NCBI RefSeq assembly: GCF_001571325.1
Contig: NZ_BCTO01000022.1
Location: forward strand, 62,001-126,000
Source: Delftia tsuruhatensis NBRC 16741
GTDB taxonomy: Bacteria > Pseudomonadota > Gammaproteobacteria > Burkholderiales > Burkholderiaceae_C
DNA: 64,000 nt
Reading direction: 5' to 3'
Position numbers and translations under genes: made by a program. Shown here piece by piece: positions 25,195-34,016 of the stretch; the first letter of the stretch is position 1, and each line of letters opens with the position of its first letter. The notes below the pieces were generated by a model. It worked only from the letters and a program-made list of their open reading frames with translations. It was not told the DNA's origin and did no database searches.

Positions 25195-26607
25195 CATCCC
25201 ATTACACACAACTCACACCGCCATGCGAGCAAACCTCAGGCCCTGAACGAAGACCGCCACATCGCGCATGCCCAGCCACAGCGTCCTGGCCCCGGGCTCG
25301 CCGTCACCCTTGCGCCCCAGGAAACCTCCCAACTGCGCAACCAGGCGCACCACCGTGTTCAAGGCCGGGATCTCCCCAGGTGGCTTTTTCTTGTTCAGCA
25401 CGTACGCCGCCTGCCACTCGTCTTTCTCGAACAGCAGGTCTGCGGGCAAATCCGGCATTGCGCGCCCCAGCCGCATCAGCCGGTTGATCCTCCAGGCCAC
25501 CACCAGGTACAGAGCCAGTGCCGTCTCGATGCGCTCGACGTCGCCCAACTGCAGCGCCTCTATCCTGCAGCTCTCCTTGAGGATCAGAAAGTACAGCTCG
25601 ATCTCCCAGCGCGCCCGGTACCAATCAATCAGCTCCACTGCCTGCTTCAGGGTATCGACGGGCCGGTTGCTCAGCAGCCGCCAGACCACGGGCTTGGCGC
25701 CTTTGGGCGCATCGATCTCCTCGGCCAATACGCAGCTCACCGCCAGGCGGCCTTTGGCACCATCACTGAGCTCAATGCGCTCGGCTCGGATGCGCTGGAT
25801 CACGCGCCGGGCCTGGCGTCCTCGCCCGGCAGGCAGATCAAAGCCCACCTGCCCCAGCACCGGCGCCTGGCCCAGCCGCGCCCACAGCTTGCCGCCCTCT
25901 GGCAGGGCCCGGTTGTGCTGGCAGCGCACAAGATAGTCGGCCGCATGCTCCCACTGCCGGGCCTTGAGCAGCAGCGCCAGGATGTCGGCCTCCCGGTCGG
26001 CCACATAGACCTGGCGCACTTCGGGCAACTCCCGCGCGCGCTCGGCCACCCGCTCGTAGCCGTCGAGCCAGCGCAGGCTTTCCTTGATACCTGCGCGCGA
26101 ACCATCTGCGCCTCTGGGCTCGCGCGCCCACATCCAGGCGTCCATCACGCCCAGGGGCTCGCGATCCGGGGTAATGGCATAGGTGGGGTGCAGGTACATG
26201 CCCCGCTGGGCTTCGTAGCTCAGCGGCCCCAGTCCCTGGCTGCCTCGGCCGTTGAAGTCCAGTTCCGTGGTGTCCTGGATGTTGAGCACCACCGCGTGGC
26301 CCCGCATGCGCTGCACGCTGCAGTCCCAATGCGGCTGCAGCACGGCCTGCCAATCGGTGCGCGGGTTGCTCAGGAACCGGTAGGCTGCCTGCGTCTCGGC
26401 CCAGCCGCTGCAGGCGTTGGGGATGCTCTCGGTGGGCTTGGCTGCCAGCCGCTGAGCCAGCAGTACTGCTCGGGCATTCAGGCGCTCATCGCCCAGATCC
26501 AGTGTCTTGAATTCTTCCTGCGATCAACTCATGAACCTCTATCCTTCTGCTTGCTTCCCGGAGGAGGGCCTATTGGACATCAGTCGGGAGATGTGTGTAA
26601 TGGGATG
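25195..26607 (-). mobile_element. IS4-family (IS50-like) insertion sequence
   Basis: The 1,413-bp element has inverted ends CATCCCATTACACACA, the right one as its complement. It is flanked by a perfect 9-bp duplication, GGTCTGTTG, at 25186-25194 and 26608-26616, the size made by Tn5-like transposases. It sits inside the DUF932 pseudogene. The clean duplication shows a simple, fairly recent insertion. Confidence 0.93.
25213..26532 (-). pseudogene. IS4-family transposase with an early stop codon
   Basis: From the ATG at 26532 the frame reads Met-Ser-stop and then continues for about 436 codons as a full Tn5-type transposase: EEFKTLDLGDERLNARA near the start, Asp in NIQDTTELDF, Asp in VADREADIL, and Y-x2-R-x3-E-x6-K in YRARWEIELYFLILKES. 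The TGA at codon 3 could be a changed Trp codon. The next start-like codon in frame is a GTG at 26343, which would lack about 63 N-terminal residues that contact DNA. The element is therefore probably inactive unless a different start is used. Confidence 0.75.
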
Positions 26608-27383
26608 GGTCTGTTGGTGGCGTCCATTGGCGCTGCGCCCATGCAAACCACCTTTGGTCAGGTTCTCTTGGGTGCGGTTGAAAACGCTCCACAAGCCCGG
26701 CCGGCGGTCTTCGAAACGGCGCGGCATCAGGATTTGCGATTCGGTGATGGGCGCGGGCTTTCCGGGTCGTCGTACTTGAGCGACAGCGCTGCGCGGGCGA
26801 ACACCTCGGCCTCGCCTTCGTCCTGCGTGATGGCCTGCATGGATTCGCGGGATTCCAGTGCACGGTCAAAACCGTTCAGCACCTGATAAGCACCCTCGAA
26901 CACTTTTCCGGCCACGTCGCCCTTATGTGGCACGCGCACATCGGCCACGGTGTCGCCGCAGACAAGTCCATTGCTGCACACGAAGCGAAACATTCCGGCC
27001 GGCATCTGGTAGCTGCTGGTGCCATCGTGCGAGTTCAGCAGGATGATTTCGTTGGCCTCGCCTCGGGCGCTGATCTGGCTGGCGTGGCGCAGCCGGATCA
27101 TGTGCTTGGTGTAGTCGCGGCGGTCTTCGTGGCGGGTGCGGGTCTGCGTCACCATGAAGGGCTGAAACCCGTCCTTGCGCAGTTCGGTCAGCACCGTGGC
27201 AGCGGGGATGCCCGGCGTCATCGCCTTCACGGCGGTCTACCGAGCGAGCGGTTTAGTCCACCAACCTGAAGCAGTAGTTCATCCCCAAGATCCCAGTTCT
27301 TTTCAGTCATATATTCCTGATGTGATGCGGGAGCGGTTTGCTTTCTAGCGACTCGTTCCGCATTGATTTCTCTCTTCAACCCG

Positions 27384-27415
27384 CGCCCTTGGCTTCGTGA
27401 CAAGGGCGTTTTTTT
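27384..27415 (+). terminator. intrinsic terminator just before the ICE-like gene block
   Basis: Stem CGCCCTTG/CAAGGGCG with a 9-base loop is followed by seven T. It lies only 15 bases before the next start codon, so it either ends an upstream transcript or acts as an attenuator for the gene behind it. Confidence 0.8.
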
Positions 27416-27430
27416 ACGTCAGGAGCATTT

Positions 27431-27754
27431 ATGTCTATCCAGTGTCCCCATTGCCATTCTCTGAATGTTCGTGCCAAGGGTGTCGCCAAACAGGTGGGTC
27501 AGCGAGTTGGCTCAGCTGCAGGAACTGCCACCGGTATCGCAGGAGCCATGCAAGGTGCAACTACCGGCGCAAGCGTCGGTCTAGCTGCTGGCCCCGTCGG
27601 CAGTGTTCTCGGCTCCTTGCTCGGAGCCATCATCGGTGGCGTTTTAGGCGGTACCGTTGGCCACGAAGTCGGAGGCCGTATTGGCGAGCAGATCGACCAG
27701 ACCTATCTCGACAACCACGAATGTCTGAACTGCGGCCATTCCTTTCAAGCTTGA
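27431..27754 (+). CDS. small zinc-ribbon protein with glycine-zipper membrane segment
   Basis: A 107-residue protein with an unusual plan: a Cys pair at each end (C5-x2-C8 and a second C-x2-C in ECLNCGHSF) that could together form one zinc ribbon, separated by about 80 residues rich in Gly and Ala with GxxxG repeats (GAIIGGVLGGTVGHEVGGRIG). Glycine-zipper stretches pack into membranes. AGGAG lies eight bases before the ATG, and the DUF932 gene follows 18 bases later. I do not know its function. Confidence 0.75.
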   Translation: MSIQCPHCHSLNVRAKGVAKQVGQRVGSAAGTATGIAGAMQGATTGASVGLAAGPVGSVLGSLLGAIIGGVLGGTVGHEVGGRIGEQIDQTYLDNHECLNCGHSFQA

Positions 27755-27772
27755 TTCAAGGAGATATTTACT

Positions 27773-28750
27773 ATGTCCCATCTTGTCGAAACCATGGCCT
27801 ACACCGGCCAAACCCCGTGGCACCAACTGGGCCGCGCGCTACCCAAGAAGCAATCCATTGATGTTTGGGCGCAAGCCGCTGGCATGCAGTGGAAGATCCA
27901 GGAAACACCCGTGCGATATATGGCAACCGGTGATGCCGACGCCTTGTACGGCGAAGCCCTGGAGTTCCCCGAGCAAAAGGTGCTCTACCGCAGTGACACC
28001 CATGCAGCCCTGTCCGTCGTCAGCCAGCGCTACAAAGTGGTGCAGCCTCAGGAAGTGCTGGAGTTCTACCGGGATCTGTCCGAAGTTGCAGGCTTTGAGC
28101 TGGAAACCGCAGGCGTGCTCAAGGCAGGCCGGCGCTTTTGGGCATTGGCCCGCACTGGTAAATCTGCTTGTCTCAAAGGCAACGACGTAGTGCACAGCTA
28201 TCTGCTGCTGGCCACCTCGTGTGACGGAACCCTCGCCACCATGGCGATTCCGACTTCTGTTCGGGTGGTCTGCAACAACACCCTGGCCATGGCATTGCAG
28301 GGCGCCAGTGCTGGATCCATTAAGGTGCCGCATTCGACTCTGTTCAACGCCCAGGGCGTTAAACGGCAGTTGGGTATTGCCGTTGGCCAATGGGACAGCT
28401 TCATGTACCGCATGAAGACCCTGGCAGAGCGCAAGGTCAAGACCCACGAGGCCATGAACTACTTCCTTAAAGTGATCTGCCAGACAGACCAGCAGGGAGA
28501 GGGTGCATCAGGCCTTGCCAACGAACGTGCTCTCAAGAAGGTCCAAACCCTGTTCGAAGGCCATGGTCGTGGCGCAGAACTATTGGCAGCCAAAGACACC
28601 GCTTGGGGCCTACTCAGTGCCGTGACTGAATTCGTCGATCATGAAAAACAAGCCCGCAGCCAGGACAACCGCCTGGACAGTGCCTGGTTCGGCCAAGGCG
28701 CTGCCCTCAAGCAACGGGCCTTGGAACACGCCTTGCAATTGGTCGCGTGA
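27773..28750 (+). CDS. DUF932 phage/plasmid-like protein
   Basis: A 325-residue member of DUF932 (phage/plasmid-like TIGR03299 group): conserved MAYTGQTPWHQLG at the N-terminus, SQRYKVVQPQEVLEFYRDL, and SVRVVCNNTLAMAL in the centre. These proteins occur in conjugative elements and phages next to recombination genes; their biochemical role is not established. AAGGAG precedes the start. It is intact, in contrast to the DUF932 pseudogene on the other strand at 25-27 kb. Confidence 0.88.
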   Translation: MSHLVETMAYTGQTPWHQLGRALPKKQSIDVWAQAAGMQWKIQETPVRYMATGDADALYGEALEFPEQKVLYRSDTHAALSVVSQRYKVVQPQEVLEFYRDLSEVAGFELETAGVLKAGRRFWALARTGKSACLKGNDVVHSYLLLATSCDGTLATMAIPTSVRVVCNNTLAMALQGASAGSIKVPHSTLFNAQGVKRQLGIAVGQWDSFMYRMKTLAERKVKTHEAMNYFLKVICQTDQQGEGASGLANERALKKVQTLFEGHGRGAELLAAKDTAWGLLSAVTEFVDHEKQARSQDNRLDSAWFGQGAALKQRALEHALQLVA

Positions 28751-28851
28751 ATGCAAACCGCAGGAGAGAGATGGTCCAACAGCATGTGCTCACCACCATC
28801 AGCTTCTCCAACCACCAACCACCAACCACCCCAACCATCAACCTCTCAGCC

Positions 28852-28880
28852 AAAGCCCTCGCCATTGCGGTGAGGGCTTT
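28852..28880 (+). terminator. hairpin between the DUF932 and YqaJ genes
   Basis: Arms AAAGCCCTC and GAGGGCTTT surround an 11-base loop. No clear T tract follows, so it may be an attenuator or an RNA-stability element rather than a strong terminator. It ends 36 bases before the YqaJ start. Confidence 0.55.
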
Positions 28881-28916
28881 GTACTTTGTGGAGGCATGGA
28901 TTCTTCAGGAGGCACC

Positions 28917-29945
28917 ATGCCCGTCACTGTTTCAACACCCGCAGCGCAAGATGCTGCAGTTTTTCCACCCCGTCAACGTCCCGCCTTGCGCCTGGTTTCC
29001 ACCAAAGACATGCCGCGCGAAACCTGGCTCGATGTCCGCCGCCAAGGCATTGGCAGCTCCGATGCGGCCGCAGCCGTGGGCCTCAATCCTTACCAGTCCC
29101 AGCTGGAGCTGTGGATGCATAAAACAGGCAAGGGAGCTCTCTTGCCTGCCGCAGATCCCAACGATGAAACCAGTCCCATGTACTGGGGCACCTTGCTTGA
29201 ACCCATCGTAGCGGCCCATTACACCAAGCGCACCGGCAACCGCGTGCGCCGTGTCAATGCCGTGTTGGGCCATCCCCAGATCCCCTGGATGCTGGCCAAT
29301 ATCGACCGGGAGGTGGTGGGTGCGTCCGATGTGCAGATTCTGGAATGCAAAACGGCTGGCATCAACGGCGCCAAACTGTGGAAGGAGGGCGTTCCGGAAT
29401 ACATCCAGCTGCAGGTCATGCACCAATTGGCAGTGACAGGCAAGCAAGCAGCCGATGTGGCCGTACTGATCTGCGGTCAGGAATTGCAGATTCATCGCAT
29501 CGAGCGTGACGAGACCATGATCACCCAGTTGATTGCCTTGGAGGCGCAATTCTGGGAATGGGTCAAGACAGAGCAGGAGCCGCCAGCCGAAGCCTCAGAA
29601 AGCGCTGCCACCGCATTGCGGTGCCTGTATACCCAAGACACCGGGGAAGAGATCGATTTGTCTGAAGACGAAGCGGCCTCCAGTGCCTTCACCCAGCTCC
29701 AGCAAATCCGTTGCCATCTCCAGGACTGCGAAACCAAGGAGGCCCTGCTCAAACATCAGATCCAGCAGCGCATGGGCAATGCCAGCTTTGCCCGGTTTGC
29801 AGGTGGAGCAGTGAGCTGGAAGCGCAGCAAGGACAGCCAGGTATTCCATGCAGCTTTGCTGCAGAAAGAACACCCCGAGATCGCCCAAGCCTACTTGGGC
29901 ACCAAACCGGGCTCGCGCCGTTTTCTGCTCCATGCCGAGCACTGA
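28917..29945 (+). CDS. YqaJ-type viral recombinase/exonuclease
   Basis: A 342-residue YqaJ-family protein, the alkaline-exonuclease type of the PD-(D/E)xK fold: RRQGIGSSDAAAAVGLNPY at the N-terminus, then catalytic residues in GTLLEPIVA, ANIDREV and LECKTAG, followed by QLQVMHQLAVTG. Such enzymes resect DNA ends for single-strand annealing recombination in phages and ICEs. I chose the ATG at 28917 because a perfect AGGAGG lies four bases before it; an ATG seven codons upstream has no such site. A C-terminal helical part (residues 230-342) is not part of the nuclease. Confidence 0.9.
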   Translation: MPVTVSTPAAQDAAVFPPRQRPALRLVSTKDMPRETWLDVRRQGIGSSDAAAAVGLNPYQSQLELWMHKTGKGALLPAADPNDETSPMYWGTLLEPIVAAHYTKRTGNRVRRVNAVLGHPQIPWMLANIDREVVGASDVQILECKTAGINGAKLWKEGVPEYIQLQVMHQLAVTGKQAADVAVLICGQELQIHRIERDETMITQLIALEAQFWEWVKTEQEPPAEASESAATALRCLYTQDTGEEIDLSEDEAASSAFTQLQQIRCHLQDCETKEALLKHQIQQRMGNASFARFAGGAVSWKRSKDSQVFHAALLQKEHPEIAQAYLGTKPGSRRFLLHAEH

Positions 29946-29998
29946 GCGCTGCGCAAAACCAAGCAAGCAATTTACCAACCAACTAACCCCCAACGCAT

Positions 29999-30032
29999 AG
30001 ACCCCGTCCGCCACACCAGGCAGACGGGGTCT
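29999..30032 (+). terminator. hairpin downstream of the YqaJ gene
   Basis: Ten-base arms AGACCCCGTC and GACGGGGTCT with a 14-base loop are followed by TTGCATTT. The stem lies 25 bases before the next start, repeating the gene-hairpin-gene pattern of this block. Confidence 0.65.
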
Positions 30033-30056
30033 TTGCATTTATGAATGGAGAAACCC

Positions 30057-31217
30057 ATGATCAAAGGACTGATGATGACCCCGCCCGTGGTGGGCCGGAT
30101 ATCGATTGGCCGCGTCGTAGAGCGCAATGGCATGCGCTTGCCCGAGAAAGACGACGAATTCACCATCACCACCCAGGTACAGAGTCGCAATGGCTGGATG
30201 CTGCATCCGCTTGATGGCATCTTGCGCGCAGAAGAGCTTGAGCGGGCGCAGGTGAGCACTGGCGTGGAGGTCACCGAGTTGCATGAGATCCCTCCGGAGT
30301 TTGCTGATCACTTCATTGGAGCGCATCAGCAGCATCCTGAAGAACAGGCACTGCCGCAATTCAGGCCATCCCCCCAACCCAGCCTGAGAGACAAGCTCTC
30401 ACAGCGAGCAATGGGCAACCGCGGATCGACGGTGAACCAGGGTACAGGCTTGGAGCAACACCCACCCAGCAAACCAGTAACCCGCGCCACCACCAACCCC
30501 AAGCTGCGCCGCATCCCCGTACGTCTGCTCTTTAACGACCCGGCGCTGAACCTGCGGGCCAACTACACCTTGTTTGAACGGGCCACCGCCCGGCCCCTGT
30601 GTGTGGGAGACGGCCAAAGCTGTAAACGGGTCACAGAGATGGGTATCAAACAGTTGCCCTGTGCCGGCCCCGATCTGTGTCCATTGGCCCAGGAAAGCGG
30701 GTGCAAACCGTTTGGCCGCTTCCATATGCGGATTGAACATGCGGGCAATTCAGCGGACGCCTTGAGTACCTTTGTGCTGCGCACCACAGGCATCAACACC
30801 TTGCGCACGCTCCTGGCGCGTATGCAGTACCTGCAAGCCGTCTCGGGAGGGCTGCTGGCCTATCTGCCCTTGGAGATCCGCCTGCGCGGTAAATCCACTG
30901 CACAGTCCCGCCGCACCCCGATTTACTATGTGGATCTGGGCGTGCGCGAGCCACTGTCCCTGGAGGCCGCCATCAACCACGCAGCACAGGTAGCCGAGCA
31001 GGCCAAGCGCAGTGGCTATGACCAAAAGGGGCTGGAGCAGGCTGCCAGAGAGGGCTATGCCTTGGGCTTGTTTGAAGAGCTGGAAGGGGAGGCCGTGGAG
31101 ATCATGCAGGAGTTCTATCCACCCGGTGACTCCCAGGGCCATGGCGTTCGCCATGACAGACCTGCTGGACACAAGCGCCAGAACTACCCGTTGGTTCGGG
31201 AGCTATCCCATGACTAG
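30057..31217 (+). CDS. conserved ICE protein, cysteine-rich Gp3-like (recombination-directionality-type)
   Basis: A 386-residue protein of a group often labelled 'hydrolase or metal-binding protein' in ICEs, resembling phage Gp3-like proteins. The N-terminal MIKGLMMTPPVVGRISIG and EKDDEFTITTQVQSRNGW are typical; the centre has six Cys within 50 residues (LCVGDGQSC, LPCAGPDLCPLAQESGC), likely a zinc site. GGAG precedes the ATG at 30057, so I prefer it to the ATG four codons upstream. Neighbouring DUF932 and YqaJ genes suggest a role in DNA recombination or excision; that is inference. Confidence 0.75.
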   Translation: MIKGLMMTPPVVGRISIGRVVERNGMRLPEKDDEFTITTQVQSRNGWMLHPLDGILRAEELERAQVSTGVEVTELHEIPPEFADHFIGAHQQHPEEQALPQFRPSPQPSLRDKLSQRAMGNRGSTVNQGTGLEQHPPSKPVTRATTNPKLRRIPVRLLFNDPALNLRANYTLFERATARPLCVGDGQSCKRVTEMGIKQLPCAGPDLCPLAQESGCKPFGRFHMRIEHAGNSADALSTFVLRTTGINTLRTLLARMQYLQAVSGGLLAYLPLEIRLRGKSTAQSRRTPIYYVDLGVREPLSLEAAINHAAQVAEQAKRSGYDQKGLEQAAREGYALGLFEELEGEAVEIMQEFYPPGDSQGHGVRHDRPAGHKRQNYPLVRELSHD

Positions 31218-31893
31218 GGCAGCAGGGCAGGGGCTCGTGCATCAATACATGCGCGGTATCCGCTTTGATGGGCTGTGGCAGTACCAAGTCGCCACGCCAT
31301 CCGGGCGCAAACGCTGGAAACTGCTGCCCCTGGATGCGGGTGGAGCCCAAGCCGCGGATCCCGATGGCCTGGGGTGGTGCTTGACGAGATGCGCCGCAGC
31401 CATGGCGCAGCGACCTATGCCAGAAGATCCAGACCACACCCGGATTCCCACCAGCTCAGACAGTGCTACTGAATGGGAAGCGCTGTTTCCGGAGAGCGAG
31501 ATCGGGCGCTTCATCGGGACAGACAAGACCTCCATGGCGTGCCTGGCTGCGGTAATGGAGCGAGGCGGATGCGCACTGCTGAAGTTGGCGCTGCGCCGCA
31601 GACCGCTTCATAGTGGGAAGGATGCAGCATCTTGGGTATGGGTCGTGGGCGTGGAGTTGCAGAGCTGGTCTTCTGGGCCACACGGGAATTGCTCCCCCGC
31701 GAAACCCAAGGTCAGGGCCGCCTTGGTCGTGAGCCAGACGTTGTCTGCGCCCTGGGCCAGCGGGTTTGGGGCACGAGTGTCCTGGGAGGAGGCTGGTCCA
31801 TGTGTTCTGAGCTCTGTGGATGGCCTGCGACTACAAGGGCGTTGTGTGGCGGTCGTGACGATTACGCCAAAACGCAGGCCAGTAGCTGAATGA
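31210..31893 (+). CDS. hypothetical protein
   Basis: A 227-residue reading frame that starts eight bases inside the preceding gene's end and closes before a terminator. The first part looks like coding text (QYMRGIRFDGLWQYQVATPSGRKRWKLLPLDAG), but the second half is less convincing. I recognise no domain. The frame is open further upstream, but those starts would overlap the previous gene by more than 70 bases. Confidence 0.45.
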   Translation: MTRAAGQGLVHQYMRGIRFDGLWQYQVATPSGRKRWKLLPLDAGGAQAADPDGLGWCLTRCAAAMAQRPMPEDPDHTRIPTSSDSATEWEALFPESEIGRFIGTDKTSMACLAAVMERGGCALLKLALRRRPLHSGKDAASWVWVVGVELQSWSSGPHGNCSPAKPKVRAALVVSQTLSAPWASGFGARVSWEEAGPCVLSSVDGLRLQGRCVAVVTITPKRRPVAE

Positions 31894-31906
31894 AAGAGGA
31901 GAAAGA

Positions 31907-31938
31907 ATGAACCCGGCGAAGGCTGGGTTCATCTTTTA
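31907..31938 (+). terminator. intrinsic terminator ending the ICE-like block
   Basis: Stem ATGAACCC/GGGTTCAT with a 10-base loop, followed by CTTTT. It closes the plus-strand block 27.4-31.9 kb. Confidence 0.75.
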
Positions 31939-31979
31939 GAGCTTCTTTTTTTGCTGAAATGCACATTGGCAGGCTGTTG

Positions 31980-32243
31980 CTACCGGTGGGTCTCGGGTGG
32001 CTTGATCAGCACCCAGGCCTTCACATCCAGTGCCTGTGCGATGCGCTCGATGTTAGCCAGCGACACATTCCACCGCGAGCGCTCTACAGCTGACACGTAA
32101 GTTCTGTCTAACTCGCACTCCAGCGCCAGACGCTCCTGCGACCAACCTTTCTCGACACGTTTGAGACGCACCCAGTAGGCCAAGACATCGCGCAGGTTGT
32201 CCGGATCGGGAAGATGAGTGGGAGGCTTGGGTTTGGCAGACAC
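31980..32243 (-). CDS. Cro/CI-type (XRE) helix-turn-helix regulator
   Basis: An 87-residue protein with a complete XRE domain: LAYWVRLKRVEKGWSQERLALECELDRTYVSAVERSRWNVSLANIERIAQAL. It probably binds as a dimer near its own promoter. I took the GTG at 32243 as start because it follows GGAGG closely and the domain begins 21 residues later; the longer open frame upstream reads antisense to the next gene's leader. It is divergent from the zinc-ribbon gene at 32374 and could control it. Confidence 0.8.
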   Translation of the reverse strand: MSAKPKPPTHLPDPDNLRDVLAYWVRLKRVEKGWSQERLALECELDRTYVSAVERSRWNVSLANIERIAQALDVKAWVLIKPPETHR

Positions 32244-32373
32244 CCTCCAAGCATCCGTTTCTGATACATTTACATCTACGGAGTTTGCTTCACATATGGA
32301 TGCAGGAAAAAAAACCAATCTGGCATCAGCCCAGCATCTGCCTGTACTGAATACCAAAAAAAGGAGTGCACGC

Positions 32374-32679
32374 ATGCGCTTAGAGCGTCTGTTGCCTGGG
32401 GTGTTGATGCCCAACATCGCCATGGCTGGTGGAGGAGGGGGCGGAATCGTCCTAGGCTTGATCATCTTCTTGCCCATCCTGGTATGGGGCTTTATCAAGC
32501 TCTGGAAGTTCTGGTTCCAGATGATCTTTGGAGGCCTGGGTCGTGCGCAGCCGCAGCAAGGCGTTCCACACGCCATCGCCCAGCCCATGACACAAGCCAC
32601 CAAAGACTGTCCCTACTGCGCAGAACCTATCCTGGCAAAGGCCAGGAAGTGCAAGCACTGCGGCTCTGATTTGAGCTGA
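32374..32679 (+). CDS. small membrane protein with C-terminal zinc ribbon
   Basis: A 101-residue protein: a short basic N-terminus, a glycine run (AGGGGGG), one membrane helix (IVLGLIIFLPILVWGFIKLW), and a C-terminal double-CxxC zinc ribbon, CPYCAEPILAKARKCKHCG. Zinc ribbons of this type are common in small bacterial membrane proteins of unknown role. AAGGAG lies nine bases before the ATG. It shares the layout ribbon-plus-membrane with the protein at 27431, though they are not similar in sequence. Confidence 0.75.
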   Translation: MRLERLLPGVLMPNIAMAGGGGGGIVLGLIIFLPILVWGFIKLWKFWFQMIFGGLGRAQPQQGVPHAIAQPMTQATKDCPYCAEPILAKARKCKHCGSDLS

Positions 32680-32963
32680 ATCATGGATGAGGGCATTGAT
32701 CTGATGGAGCAACCGGCATTTGCCTCTCGTCTTCCATCTGCCAGTCCTTGCGTCCCAGCTTCATTGCCAGTCTCGTCACTGGCGCATTTCCACTGAACCA
32801 CCCCTGACAGGCCGCTGAGCGGACGCACTGCTTGCTTCAGTCTTGGCCATGGTACGTTCTGATTTGATGAGTTTGCTTCACTTGTAGGGCTGTAGAGGTG
32901 AGACCGCTGTGGGTTATGTCCATCTACAGCACCACCAATAACGACAAGAGGAACAGTCACACC

Positions 32964-33881
32964 ATGCAAGAAAAATACAACGTTGTCCTGAGCGGGAAGC
33001 ACCCTGCAGCAGATACACACCAAGTGGCGCAAAAGCTCGCGACCCTGTTCAAGTGCACGCCCGAGCAGGCAGGACGCCTGCTGTCGCAAGCATCCTGTGT
33101 GGTCAAGAAGGATGTGACAGCAGACGCTGCTGACAAGTACAAGCGGGCCATTGAGAGCACGGGCGCCCAATGCATCATCCAGTTAGCTCCTCAGGAAGCA
33201 CCGTTGGATTTTGATGTAGTACCTGTTCTCTCGGCTGTTTCTGTATCTCCATCGCCGTCCGTCTTTGTCGGTGAAGTTGGAATGCAAGTCTCTTCTGGAG
33301 TTGCTGCTGACGCCATACAAGCGCCCGCAACGGTATCCACTCCTGCATCGGCACCTATTGCACCTCCCGCAGTCACCCCTGCGCCGGCAATGCAACCGCG
33401 ATCTGCTCCAGCTTCATCCTTGCTTCGCCAAGAGGCCATCCAGATCTTTGTTGGCAAGAACCATGACTACTTCGAGCGCAAGTGGAAGGAGGCGGCGCAG
33501 CGCAAGCACCAGTTGTCCTGGAACTGGGCTGCCTTTCTGGTCGGCTTTGGTTGGATGGGGTATCGCAAGATGTACCTCTATTCCTGGATCTTCATCGGCG
33601 TAGTGGCTGCTGAACTGATTGCAGAACTTGCCATTGGCATTCCCAGCTCCATTACGAGCAGCATCAACCTCGGCATTGCGATCGGCTTTGGTCTCAAGGG
33701 CAATGCCTGGTACCTGCAGCATGTGAATCAGCGGGTGGACCAGATACTGGCAACCCACGCACCAGAGCAGGCCCGCATCGAACTGGCCCGGCAGGGTAAC
33801 ACCAACATCGGTGCTGCAGTCGGCTTTGTGGCCGCGCTGCTTGTCTTGCTCGGAATGATCGGCGTCATTGCGGAAGGTTGA
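32964..33881 (+). CDS. DUF2628 membrane protein with N-terminal alpha/beta domain
   Basis: A 305-residue protein. Residues 1-75 form a compact domain (KYNVVLSGKHPAADTHQVAQ... FKCTPEQAGRLLS) resembling small domains found before DUF2628-type membrane parts. Residues 80-165 are a Pro/Ala/Ser-rich linker. The C-terminal DUF2628-like part contains YFERKWKEAAQRKHQLSWNWAAFLVGFGWMGYRKMY, followed by two to three membrane helices. Function unknown. AAGAGG lies 12 bases before the chosen ATG. Confidence 0.75.
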   Translation: MQEKYNVVLSGKHPAADTHQVAQKLATLFKCTPEQAGRLLSQASCVVKKDVTADAADKYKRAIESTGAQCIIQLAPQEAPLDFDVVPVLSAVSVSPSPSVFVGEVGMQVSSGVAADAIQAPATVSTPASAPIAPPAVTPAPAMQPRSAPASSLLRQEAIQIFVGKNHDYFERKWKEAAQRKHQLSWNWAAFLVGFGWMGYRKMYLYSWIFIGVVAAELIAELAIGIPSSITSSINLGIAIGFGLKGNAWYLQHVNQRVDQILATHAPEQARIELARQGNTNIGAAVGFVAALLVLLGMIGVIAEG

Positions 33882-34016
33882 CCCCCTTGATCCAGTAAAC
33901 CGCCCTGGTGGATCGGATCAACCGGTGCGATTGCCATGGTTCCCCGATTCCGATTTTCCGCGGTGCGTTAGATCGCCGGGCTCCTTTGACCACCAATATC
34001 CATCTCTGACTTCCCT

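Larger units (their letters stand above)
25106..27230 (-). pseudogene. DUF932-type ICE gene, frameshifted and interrupted by IS4
   Basis: The readable N-terminal part (27230-26727) is DUF932-like: ELRKDGFQPFMVTQTRTR and MFRFVCSNGLVCGDT. Near 26745 the frame shifts: after ALKYDDPESP the sequence continues in another frame as ITESQILMPRRFEDRRPG. After the IS4 insertion it ends as QTRPVQGIDSDLRLNRALWLL to a stop at 25106. Removing the element and one copy of its 9-bp duplication restores a continuous text across the insertion. The N-terminus is also shortened compared with related proteins. It lies upstream of the parB fragment, the order seen in ICEs. Confidence 0.75.

Noticed and set aside
25192-26886. 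564-codon open frame on the plus strand
   Set aside because: It runs antisense to the IS4 transposase and DUF932 pseudogene, has no start site or domain, and is explained by the high GC content of those genes.
33882-33950. Terminator after the DUF2628 gene
   Set aside because: There are complementary pieces (GGTTGA/ATCAACC and GATCCA/TGGATC), but the loops are long and no T tract follows, so I do not call it.
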